This document shows, piece by piece, positions 17,039 through 24,292 of a stretch of DNA of 64,000 nt. The DNA is taken from contig NZ_JARXWF010000011.1 of NCBI RefSeq assembly GCF_029892605.1, forward strand, positions 1 through 64,000, given 5' to 3'. The DNA is from Parabacteroides sp. PM6-13 (GTDB lineage Bacteria > Bacteroidota > Bacteroidia > Bacteroidales > Tannerellaceae). The translations under genes and the position numbers were made by a program. Numbering within the stretch: the first letter of the stretch is position 1; every line of letters starts with the position of its first letter. The notes below the pieces were generated by a model. It ran no database searches and was not told the DNA's origin. It saw only the letters and a list, made by a program, of their open reading frames with translations.

Positions 17039-17079
17039 AAAAGGCCCGGACTAACATTTTCTTAGTCCGGGCCTTTTTG
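17039..17079 (+). terminator. Intrinsic terminator of the hexuronate operon
   Basis: Hairpin AAAGGCCCGGACTAA / TTAGTCCGGGCCTTT with a short loop and a T run, 15 bases after the SDR stop. The A-rich left flank would also allow action on the minus strand. Confidence 0.92.
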
Positions 17080-17123
17080 TATTTCTTTATCCCTCCTTGT
17101 AACTCCTCTCTGTCGGTTCACTA

Positions 17124-17870
17124 TCAGCGAGTAGCAGATTGCAGACTGTAGCCATTCTCTTTACGGAAAGCCTTTTGGAGAGATTCAAAAGAGAGCACAT
17201 CGGCTTCGAGGATGGAGGGATTCTCACCTATCTGCGCCAGCCAATGGGCATCCGAAGCGGTGAATGACAGATAGTTTTTCAGGTAACTGTTTCTTTCCAC
17301 CAACGATTCGAAGCGTGCCGCGTTATTGTATTCAAGCGCATCGATCGGAAGCGTGGGGTCAATAAATCCCAGTTGGCTGATGATACTGTAAGAGGGGCGT
17401 TCAACATGAGCAGGCATAAACAGACATCCCAGCTGCCGGGCATAGGCGGCCACCTCGTTGATACTCCGATCGACACCCGATATAAGCGTCCAAGGAACCT
17501 CCCCTTCAATCTCATCGTTTCGATTCACCCATATCTGATCCCCCATTCGTTCGGGATTATTCGGTATAGGAGGCAGATAGCTATCCAGATAGGCCTGGAA
17601 AACGACCCTCACCTCGTCGGAAGGGAAGAGAACCACACAATGCACCTCCTCCCGGGTGGCGACCTCTACGCCGGGAAAGACAACCAATCCCCTCTCCTCG
17701 CCCAGCTCCTTAATCGCCGGATATTGCTGTGTCGCGTTATGGTCGGTGATGGCAATAGCATCAAGTCCCTGCGCCATAGCCCTCTCAACAATCCGCAACG
17801 GACTCATCTCCAAACTCCCACAGGGAGAAAGGCAGGTGTGGATGTGGAGGTCTATCTTGTATTGGGGCAT
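17124..17870 (-). CDS. PHP-domain metal-dependent phosphoesterase
   Basis: 248 residues from the ATG at 17870 (MPQYKIDLHIHT). A further 13 codons upstream are open but are made of the GAAAATT heptamer repeat, so I exclude them. PHP metal motifs are present: HIH (residues 8-10), ITDHN (about 43), the PAHVER segment (about 160) and SDAHW near the C-terminus. The family hydrolyses phosphate esters such as 3',5'-nucleotides. It is the last gene of the DRTGG/hydrogenase-like operon, in which such PHP proteins often occur; its substrate is unknown. Confidence 0.85.
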   Translation of the reverse strand: MPQYKIDLHIHTCLSPCGSLEMSPLRIVERAMAQGLDAIAITDHNATQQYPAIKELGEERGLVVFPGVEVATREEVHCVVLFPSDEVRVVFQAYLDSYLPPIPNNPERMGDQIWVNRNDEIEGEVPWTLISGVDRSINEVAAYARQLGCLFMPAHVERPSYSIISQLGFIDPTLPIDALEYNNAARFESLVERNSYLKNYLSFTASDAHWLAQIGENPSILEADVLSFESLQKAFRKENGYSLQSATR

Positions 17871-17879
17871 GGGATTGGG

Positions 17880-17937
17880 AATTGAAAATTGAAAATTGAA
17901 AACTATCAATTATCAATTATCAATTATCAATTAAAGA
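17880..17937. repeat. Two adjoining 7-bp-period repeats (GAAAATT and TCAATTA)
   Basis: About three units of ATTGAAA are followed by four or more of TCAATTA, each with a 7-base period, in the gap between the PHP gene and the second DRTGG gene. The right part runs over the 3' end of the DRTGG gene and encodes its last residues (LIDN). Confidence 0.8.
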
Positions 17938-18255
17938 ATAGATTTTCCCACTCACCTCAAAAGCCGAAAGCGTCGTTCCTAAGATAGGAATATCTTCACT
18001 CTCCCCTTTTTCCAACATTTCTTTATCGGGCTTCAGGCCATTGACGAGTAGGATAGCTGCCATATCTTTCAATGTAGCCACTGCCATCACATTTTGATGG
18101 GTTTGCATAGTGATCCATATCATACCCTCTTCGGCATTACCCATCACATCGCTCAACAGGTCGCTGGTGTAGCCACCGCTTATCTCATTATGCATACCGC
18201 CTTCTCCGCAGAAAAGGGTTAGGTGTAGTTTGTTTACTAATTCACTGACCTTCAT
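17920..18255 (-). CDS. DRTGG-domain protein (second copy in operon)
   Basis: 111 residues, a single DRTGG domain of unknown molecular function (named after a motif kept only loosely here; GGYTSDLLSDVMGNAE is the recognisable core at about 27-42). Soluble. It overlaps the hydrogenase-like gene by 14 bases and is a paralogue of the protein at 20085-20429: both share the (S)DLLSDV / SDLMSDVL core. DRTGG domains elsewhere accompany CBS domains or phosphotransacetylase and may bind small ligands. The C-terminal codons come from a heptamer repeat. Confidence 0.8.
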   Translation of the reverse strand: MKVSELVNKLHLTLFCGEGGMHNEISGGYTSDLLSDVMGNAEEGMIWITMQTHQNVMAVATLKDMAAILLVNGLKPDKEMLEKGESEDIPILGTTLSAFEVSGKIYSLIDN

Positions 18256-19621
18256 ATTTGGCTCCTTTCTTATAACAATCTTTATTGAGGCGGTCTTTGC
18301 CCCATGTTTTTTCTATCAAACGAAACGCGTGTCCCTGATCCAGCTTTCCATGCTTCTCCATATTACGCTGCATAAAAACACAATCGCTAAACTGTGCCTC
18401 ATGGCGCACAATATCTTCCGCCAGGCTTCGGCAGTTCGGACTACCACAGGCACCGCAGTCTATTCCGGGCAGATAACACATCAGGTTGCGCACCTGCTCC
18501 ATCTTTTTCAGGATCTCTTCCCGCGAGCCGTCATACAACAGTTTGGGCTTGGGCGATATCGGCGGCATCATAATATGCTGCTTCAGGTAAGACAACGCTT
18601 CGAGGTTGTCGGCGGCATAGATCATCGGCACCTTATCGCGGTTGACCGACCGCTTCATCATGCGCTCAGCCGTAAGAAAACGATTGGCAACCGTCAACAC
18701 CCCACCGGCACAACTACGGCTACAGGCACGTAACTCCAGAAAATCCACATTACGCACCTCATCTGTTGTCTCCATGCGTTCCAGGAAATCGATCACATTA
18801 TGTATCTCATCGATGGCCAGGCTACGTCCCGGGAAATGTTTAGCCTCGCCACCAGTCTGGCTCCAGCGCATCTCTTTCTTGGTGAGCGAAGGGGGCAGTT
18901 CGCAATCGGGCTTATGGTCTTTGGGGCGGTTCTTCAACACATGATATACTTTATTATACAAGGTATCCATATTGATCACCCCACGAATAGTCGCTTCATA
19001 TCCCTCTTCGCTCTTTAGGGAGGCAATCTTCGCCGCGCAGGGAGTCACATAAAAGATACCGATCTCATCGGGTGTAAATCCTTCGTCTTCCAACACCTTA
19101 TGGTAATAGGTGGCTGAGGCATTCACCGGAGGCTTCACCAACAGGACATTATCTACCAACACCGGGAAACGCACCTGTATCAAGCGCACAATAGCCGGAC
19201 AAAAAGAGCTGATTACCGGCTTCTCATCCGCATTCTCCATTTGTCGGATCATCTCCCGGCAAACCATATCGGTGGTAAATTCCACCGGGAAGATATGCGT
19301 AAAGCCCAACTCATAGATGGCGCTCATAATCTCCTTTTCCGTCGTATATTTAGAGAATTGCCCGGTAAAGACGGTCGGCACCAAAGCGACCCGACAGGTA
19401 TAATCGAAAATGCGCTGAAAGTCATCCTGTCCTACATAGATAGCCTGTACCGGACATGTTTTCAGACACTCTCCACAATCTACACACCAGTCTTTGTGTA
19501 TCGTGGCTTTACCATCCCGGATACGGATAGCACGCGTCGGGCATTTCGTCATACAACGCGTACACCCCATGCAAAGATCGTTATCGATCTCGAGCGCATG
19601 ATAAAAATTATCTTCTTTCAT
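18242..19621 (-). CDS. [FeFe]-hydrogenase-like iron-sulfur protein, probably sensory
   Basis: 459 residues. Two [4Fe-4S] ferredoxin motifs come first (CMGCTRCMTKCP at about 17-28, CVDCGECLKTCP at about 46-57). The H-cluster domain follows: SSFCPA (in place of TSCCPxW), TPCAAKIAS (in place of MPCxxKKxE) and RACSRSCAGG (in place of MACxGGCxxGG). The four Cys that bind the cubane are kept, but the proton-relay Cys of TSCCP is Phe and the second Lys of motif 2 is Ile. A C-terminal CGACGSPNC...C domain adds another [4Fe-4S] site. This suggests a cluster-binding sensor or electron carrier and not an efficient hydrogenase. Overlaps the next DRTGG gene by 14 bases. Confidence 0.85.
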   Translation of the reverse strand: MKEDNFYHALEIDNDLCMGCTRCMTKCPTRAIRIRDGKATIHKDWCVDCGECLKTCPVQAIYVGQDDFQRIFDYTCRVALVPTVFTGQFSKYTTEKEIMSAIYELGFTHIFPVEFTTDMVCREMIRQMENADEKPVISSFCPAIVRLIQVRFPVLVDNVLLVKPPVNASATYYHKVLEDEGFTPDEIGIFYVTPCAAKIASLKSEEGYEATIRGVINMDTLYNKVYHVLKNRPKDHKPDCELPPSLTKKEMRWSQTGGEAKHFPGRSLAIDEIHNVIDFLERMETTDEVRNVDFLELRACSRSCAGGVLTVANRFLTAERMMKRSVNRDKVPMIYAADNLEALSYLKQHIMMPPISPKPKLLYDGSREEILKKMEQVRNLMCYLPGIDCGACGSPNCRSLAEDIVRHEAQFSDCVFMQRNMEKHGKLDQGHAFRLIEKTWGKDRLNKDCYKKGAKYEGQ

Positions 19622-19643
19622 GATACATTTCCTCCTATTAATC

Positions 19644-20057
19644 TTATGAGAATCGGGTAAGCATATAGACCTGCGTCCCGACGCCCACTTTGCTTTCGAC
19701 GATCAGTTCGTCTACATTCTTTTTCATATTAGGCAATCCCATGCCGGCACCAAAGCCCATCTCACGCACAGCGGCCGAAGCGGTGGAATAGCCCTCCTGC
19801 ATCGCTAACGGGATATCGGGTATGCCCGGTCCTTCGTCTTTCAATTCGATCGTGATCTTCTCCGCATCGACCTCGGCCAATACCTCACCCCGCCAGGCAT
19901 GAGCCACCACATTGACCTCGGCCTCATACAAAGCCACCACGATACGCTTGATGATCTTCGGATCAACCGACAACTGCTTGAGCGTCTTCTTGATCTCACT
20001 CGAAGCATATCCGGCTCTCGAGAAGTTTCCACCTTCCAATTCATACCTGAATCGCAT
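19644..20057 (-). CDS. RsbW-like ATP-binding protein (anti-sigma regulatory kinase family)
   Basis: 137 residues forming a single GHKL ATPase domain without HisKA. N box ALYEAEVNVVAHA (about 42-54), G1 box DEGPGIPD (about 74-81) and G2 box MGFGAGMGLPNMKK (about 100-113) are intact. Proteins of this size are serine kinases/anti-sigma factors such as RsbW, but in this conserved gene order they are seen with [FeFe]-hydrogenase-like and DRTGG proteins. It could phosphorylate a partner in response to the redox state of the hydrogenase-like protein; that link is inferred. Confidence 0.85.
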   Translation of the reverse strand: MRFRYELEGGNFSRAGYASSEIKKTLKQLSVDPKIIKRIVVALYEAEVNVVAHAWRGEVLAEVDAEKITIELKDEGPGIPDIPLAMQEGYSTASAAVREMGFGAGMGLPNMKKNVDELIVESKVGVGTQVYMLTRFS

Positions 20058-20084
20058 AGTTCACCCTCCGTTTTTTTGGGATAC

Positions 20085-20429
20085 TTAGTAGACCGGCCGT
20101 AGGTCGCTACTATACAACAAGCCAACCGTACGATACATGGAATAAGGGGTTTCGAGCAGAATCATCTGATTCTCCTCCGCGAGCTCGATCATTTCAGGGG
20201 TTACTTTTTTGCCGCGCACAAAAAGGATACAGGATACTTCCGCCATTTCCGCTGTCCGAATGGTTTGCAGGTTGCACAAACCGGTAACAAGCAACACCTC
20301 GTTGCAATCCAACGTAAGCACGTCGCTCATCAAGTCACTGGCAAAAGCAGAGGAGACCTCTTTGTCTAATAGGGCGGCACCGCAAACAACGTTTGCGGCA
20401 GTCAATTCCTTCACTTGTTGTATTTTCAT
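20085..20429 (-). CDS. DRTGG-domain protein (first copy in operon)
   Basis: 114 residues from the ATG at 20429 (MKIQQVKEL), chosen by likeness to the paralogue's MKVSELVNKL; an ATG at 20438 and a TTG at 20441 are in frame. The core VSSAFASDLMSDVL (about 25-38) and the strand pattern match the DRTGG domain. First gene of the five-gene minus-strand run (DRTGG, RsbW-like, hydrogenase-like, DRTGG, PHP). Molecular function unknown; possibly a small-molecule sensor. Confidence 0.78.
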   Translation of the reverse strand: MKIQQVKELTAANVVCGAALLDKEVSSAFASDLMSDVLTLDCNEVLLVTGLCNLQTIRTAEMAEVSCILFVRGKKVTPEMIELAEENQMILLETPYSMYRTVGLLYSSDLRPVY

Positions 20430-20529
20430 AATTCGCATCAACTAATTTATGCATCAAGCATTTCACTTCACGCTTAAGTTTCGAAATATACTAATATTTG
20501 TCAATTTTACAGCCTTTTCTTAATTAATT

Positions 20530-20551
20530 CTTACCTTTACATAAAGGTAAG
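20530..20551. promoter_or_regulatory. Perfect 10+10 bp palindrome between divergent genes
   Basis: CTTACCTTTA and TAAAGGTAAG are exact inverses separated by CA. The site lies between the DRTGG operon (minus) and the aminopeptidase gene (plus); TACCTTTA within it also resembles a -7 box on both strands. It suits an operator for a dimeric regulator, but could be a short hairpin. A second weaker dyad, AAGCCT/AGGCTT, lies at about 20570-20599. Confidence 0.5.
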
Positions 20552-20636
20552 ATGCGCCTATGCATAGCTTAAGCCTGCTGAACGCTGTGTTAGGCTTTCA
20601 ATATCTTGATGAGAATAAACTTAAATTATTTATGCC

Positions 20637-22010
20637 ATGTTTGCAAAAGAGACTTATGTAGCCAGACGCGCTAAACTAAAACAAACCCTCGGCTCAGGGT
20701 TATTGTTATTTCTGGGAAATGATGAATCAGGTATGAATTACGCCGATAACACATACCACTACAGACAGGATTCCACTTTTCTTTATTTCTTCGGGCTATC
20801 TTATGCCGGACTCAATGCGGTGATCGATATTGATAATGACCGGGAGATTATCTTCGGAGATGAATTGACAATCGATGCCATCGTATGGATGGGCACCCAG
20901 CCTACGCTGAAAGAGAAGAGCGAAGCGGCCGGAATCACCGAGGTACGCCCCTATAAAGAGATTGCCGACTACCTAAAAGCGGCTCAGGCCAAGAAGCAGC
21001 CCATTCACTACCTACCTGTTTACCGCCCGGAACATCAGATCAAGTTGCAAGACTGGTTGGGCATATACCCGGGAACAGAAAAGCCTTCCGTGGAGTTCAT
21101 CTATGGCGTTGCCAACCAGCGTAACTATAAAACAGAAGAAGAAATTATCGAGTTAGACAAAGCCTGCTGTGTCACGGCCGATATGCATATCGAAGCTATG
21201 AAAGCGGTTCGCCCGGGCATGCTCGAAGCCGAAATAGCAGCCATCGTTGCCCAGACAGCTTTGAAAAACGACTACCAGCTCTCTTTCCCTATTATCGCGA
21301 CCATCAATGGCCAAACACTCCATAACCATTATCATGGAAACCGAATCAAAAGCGGTGATATGCTGTTGTTGGATGCCGGTGCCGAAACACCAATGGGCTA
21401 TGCCGGCGATATGTCGTCTACGATTCCGGCCGATAAACAGTTCACTACCCGTCAACGCGAGATCTACGACATCCAGGTTGCCTCTCATGAAGCAGCCGTT
21501 GCCGCCTTGCGTCCGGGAGTCAATTTTGAAGAGGTATACGATCTTTCCCTAACCGTTATCATGGATGGGTTGAAAGAACTCGGCTTTGTAAAAGGAGATA
21601 CGAAAGAGGCTGTCAAAGCAGGAGCAGCCGCCCTGTTCATGCCTTGCGGACTCGGACATATGATGGGCATGGATGTGCATGATATGGAAAACTTGGGAGA
21701 GGTATATGTAGGATACAACGGACGTGCGAAGAGCACACAATTTGGTCGCAAATCACTTCGCCTGGGCCGTGAATTGGAACCGGGATTTGTATTGACCATC
21801 GAACCGGGCATCTATTTTATTCCCGAACTAATCGATATGTGGCATAGCGAAAAACGCTTTGCCGAATTTATCAATTACGATAAAGTGGAAACATATAGAG
21901 ACTTCAGCGGTATCCGTAACGAAGAAGACTACCTGATCACTGCCGACGGCGCCCGTCTTTTGGGCAAGAAGATTCCGTTACATGCGGAAGAGGTTGAAGC
22001 ATTGCGCTAA
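20637..22010 (+). CDS. Xaa-Pro aminopeptidase (M24B family)
   Basis: 457 residues, cytoplasmic. The N-terminal creatinase-like domain (about 1-165) is followed by the pita-bread metallopeptidase domain. Dinuclear metal ligands are visible: LLLDAGAE and GDMSS (two Asp), CGLGHMMG (His), TIEPGIYF (Glu) and GIRNEEDYL (Glu). It releases N-terminal residues preceding proline, a step in peptide use. Single gene with its own strong terminator. Confidence 0.94.
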   Translation: MFAKETYVARRAKLKQTLGSGLLLFLGNDESGMNYADNTYHYRQDSTFLYFFGLSYAGLNAVIDIDNDREIIFGDELTIDAIVWMGTQPTLKEKSEAAGITEVRPYKEIADYLKAAQAKKQPIHYLPVYRPEHQIKLQDWLGIYPGTEKPSVEFIYGVANQRNYKTEEEIIELDKACCVTADMHIEAMKAVRPGMLEAEIAAIVAQTALKNDYQLSFPIIATINGQTLHNHYHGNRIKSGDMLLLDAGAETPMGYAGDMSSTIPADKQFTTRQREIYDIQVASHEAAVAALRPGVNFEEVYDLSLTVIMDGLKELGFVKGDTKEAVKAGAAALFMPCGLGHMMGMDVHDMENLGEVYVGYNGRAKSTQFGRKSLRLGRELEPGFVLTIEPGIYFIPELIDMWHSEKRFAEFINYDKVETYRDFSGIRNEEDYLITADGARLLGKKIPLHAEEVEALR

Positions 22011-22052
22011 GATGCTCTTTTGAACTCAAAACAGTCTCTAAGAAATAGTTAC

Positions 22053-22095
22053 AAAAAAAAGAGTCACCTCCACTATGGAGATGACTCTTTTTTTG
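22053..22095. terminator. Bidirectional terminator after the aminopeptidase gene
   Basis: GAGTCacCTCCA / GGAGatGACTC hairpin (22061-22087) flanked by an A run on the left and a T run on the right, between two convergent genes. Confidence 0.93.
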
Positions 22096-22114
22096 TGTTC
22101 ACCTTTATTAAGGA

Positions 22115-22615
22115 TCAAATTTTCCTCAAAACTTCAGCTAATTTTTCCGGCGTAACATCGGATGCAACGATCACCCCTTTATCATCGATCAGGTAACTGT
22201 TAAAGCCCCGATCCAATTTATACGCCTTACGTAGAGTTACTTGCTTATCCGCTTCTACCAGGAAATGCGCCGCACCATCTAACCGATCACACTTTAGTGT
22301 TTCGTGGAATATCGACCTCTTCGTATCCAAAGAAATCGAATACGCCTCCACCTGATTCGAGTCAAGACAGTTGATCGCATGCATCAAACGAACGTTGCGC
22401 GCACGTGATTCCGCGTCGTATGCCGCCCAGAAATTCACCAATGTGTAACGTCCCTCTTGATTCCGGAAATCAACAACTCTTCCGTTTTCTAAAGACTCTA
22501 TTCTCGGAGCTATATCACCGGGGTTTATACCCTCCGTTAATATCGACTCTTTTGATCCGGATGACATAAATAACAGGCCAACCAGAACAATGAGAACATA
22601 AGTTCTTACCCTCAT
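22115..22615 (-). CDS. Thioredoxin-fold lipoprotein or exported protein lacking CXXC
   Basis: 166 residues from the ATG at 22615; upstream codons read through the promoter and are excluded. The N-terminal hydrophobic stretch (TYVLIVLVGLLFMSS) is a signal or anchor. The rest follows the TlpA/AhpC pattern: GDIAPRIESLENG, LVNFWAAYDAESR, then the strands near FNSYLIDDKGVIV. At the usual FWAxWCxPC site it reads FWAAYDAES, so both redox Cys are missing; oxidoreductase activity is unlikely. Own promoter at 22748. Confidence 0.75.
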   Translation of the reverse strand: MRVRTYVLIVLVGLLFMSSGSKESILTEGINPGDIAPRIESLENGRVVDFRNQEGRYTLVNFWAAYDAESRARNVRLMHAINCLDSNQVEAYSISLDTKRSIFHETLKCDRLDGAAHFLVEADKQVTLRKAYKLDRGFNSYLIDDKGVIVASDVTPEKLAEVLRKI

Positions 22616-22747
22616 AATGTTCAATTTACGTTTGACTTGATCGGGAACAGTAGTATTTGTTTTATTTATGTTCACCGACTCCTGATTTTCAGGATATATT
22701 TGTAAGAACGCATCCTTCTCCAAGGCTTTTTTCTTACAAAACGAGGG

Positions 22748-22780
22748 CAAAGATACAACAAAAGTGAGGCATAAACCAAA
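22748..22780 (-). promoter_or_regulatory. Promoter (-7 TATCTTTG, -33 TTTG) of the thioredoxin-fold gene
   Basis: On the minus strand TTTG (22780-22777) and TATCTTTG (22755-22748) are 21 bases apart, close to the Bacteroidota arrangement. The leader to the ATG at 22615 would be about 125 bases. Confidence 0.6.
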
Positions 22781-22872
22781 TTTTATACACTTTTTATGGA
22801 ATATCGCAAACGATTCACAGGCTTTATTCCGCCCGTAAATATGTTTTAGAGCACAAAAGTTCGCACTATTTA

Positions 22873-23391
22873 TTAGCGTACAGGAGGCATTGGAACACCG
22901 GTCTTTATATATTCATCATACACAACCCGGGGGTGACTTGTGTAATCGGATGCGGATTCCGTCTCTGCCTCATGCGTAGCCTGCTGCCGGCGCCGCATAT
23001 GTTTCTCCCCGTATTCGCGCAACGTTTCACTGGCTCCTTCCGCAACGAGGGTGCTATCCATCACCGGCATATCCAGGATATTCTCTTTCGGAGTAAGCTG
23101 TGGCAGCAAGGTTTGTTCGAGCAGTCCCCGGTAAGCACCAATATACTCACACCAAACCACTCTACCCTCTTTGAATATGCGATAGGTATAATTCGACCAG
23201 GCCGTTCGTATATGTATCTCTTCACGCCAGATTTCGACATTTGCTTTCGAATCAAAATGGGGGTCTTTGATAGAGACTCTTTTGAAACTATCTCCTTCTT
23301 CCAAAACTTGTGCGTGCCATTTCTCGGATTCAAGAATCTCGGCAACAATATCCGCCAGTTCTTCTCTTATTTCAAATCGTATACGCATCAT
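22873..23391 (-). CDS. Conserved-looking hypothetical protein
   Basis: 172 residues, no signal peptide or membrane helix. The N-terminal half alternates strands and helices (WHAQVLEEGDSFKRVSIKD, YTYRIFKEGRVVWCEYIG); the last 45 residues are charged and probably disordered. I do not recognise a family. ATG at 23391 or 23388 are both possible. It is isolated from its neighbours by over 200 bases on each side. Confidence 0.6.
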   Translation of the reverse strand: MMRIRFEIREELADIVAEILESEKWHAQVLEEGDSFKRVSIKDPHFDSKANVEIWREEIHIRTAWSNYTYRIFKEGRVVWCEYIGAYRGLLEQTLLPQLTPKENILDMPVMDSTLVAEGASETLREYGEKHMRRRQQATHEAETESASDYTSHPRVVYDEYIKTGVPMPPVR

Positions 23392-23632
23392 ATATGCCTG
23401 CCGGTCAGGACTTATTAAGGTTCCAGGTTCTCAATGAAACATTTCAGTTTGGTTTTCTTACAAATATAGTGAAAGCTGAGCGCAATCAAGCTTGCTTGAA
23501 ATTGCCGAGGCGTATCCTATATTATACAAATATATTAAATTGCACGAATATCCCTCATTGTTTTGAGCATTTTTTATGCGAACACCGCTAAAAAGCCTAT
23601 CTTTAGGCTGTCTAATCAAAAACAGCCATGAT

Positions 23633-24094
23633 ATGAAAACGAAAAAAGCAACCATAGTCCTCTTTTTAGCTTCTCTTCTGTCTCTTTTCGCCTTGCCGGG
23701 ATGCGGGGTAAGTCAGCAAGCCATTAAACTCAATGATCTGGAAGGAGAATGGGTTTTGAAAACGATCAATGGTCGGGAGGTTAGTACCTCATTCTCCAAG
23801 TCACTCCCAACGCTTCAGTTTGATTTCAAAGAGAAATTGATTCACGGATCAGGCGGATGCAATCGATACAGTACACGCTTCGTCCTGGTGAACAACCATA
23901 TGACCACATCGCCTGTGGTCTCTACCAGAATGATGTGCTTGGATCCGAATATTGAAAACGAGTTTTTCCGGGCATTGGAAACAGAGAGCTGGCTTTTTAT
24001 AAAAAAGGGCATACTAACCTTTCGGAACGAGAAAAATGCCGTTGTTATGGAATTTCAACCGAAACGAGAAAAGCTGATCTTGGCAGAAAAGTGA
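23633..24094 (+). CDS. META/HslJ-domain lipoprotein
   Basis: 153 residues from the ATG at 23633. The signal peptide ends in the lipobox LPGC (about 18-21), so the protein is lipid-anchored. The remaining ~130 residues form one META domain: LNDLEGEWVLKTINGREV opens it and the diagnostic GSGGCNRYSTRF lies at about 80-91, with MMCLDP following. META/HslJ proteins are envelope beta-barrel-like domains of uncertain function, linked in E. coli to novobiocin tolerance. A near-consensus TATCTTTA box lies at 23598-23605. Confidence 0.88.
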   Translation: MKTKKATIVLFLASLLSLFALPGCGVSQQAIKLNDLEGEWVLKTINGREVSTSFSKSLPTLQFDFKEKLIHGSGGCNRYSTRFVLVNNHMTTSPVVSTRMMCLDPNIENEFFRALETESWLFIKKGILTFRNEKNAVVMEFQPKREKLILAEK

Positions 24095-24179
24095 TAGTCA
24101 AACCCCGTCTATAAGTAACAAATTGTAATCAAAATATTATTTTTACTTACAATTATTACGAAAACCCGTCATTTCTCCG

Positions 24180-24187
24180 TATATTTG
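24180..24187 (+). promoter_or_regulatory. -7 box TATATTTG of the malic enzyme gene
   Basis: Exact TAnnTTTG match, giving a leader of about 100 bases to the ATG at 24293. No riboswitch is evident in it. Confidence 0.6.
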
Positions 24188-24292
24188 CACGTTTTTTTCG
24201 CATTCCTCACAGAGGTTTGTTCTGAAGAAGCATGTCTCTGAAAAGGCAAAAACAGGTATTATATATATATGTATAATTGAAAATGAATAACT

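Noticed and set aside
17871-17909. Longer N-terminus of the PHP protein
   Set aside because: The 13 extra codons are pure GAAAATT repeat; the conserved PHP start is at 17870.
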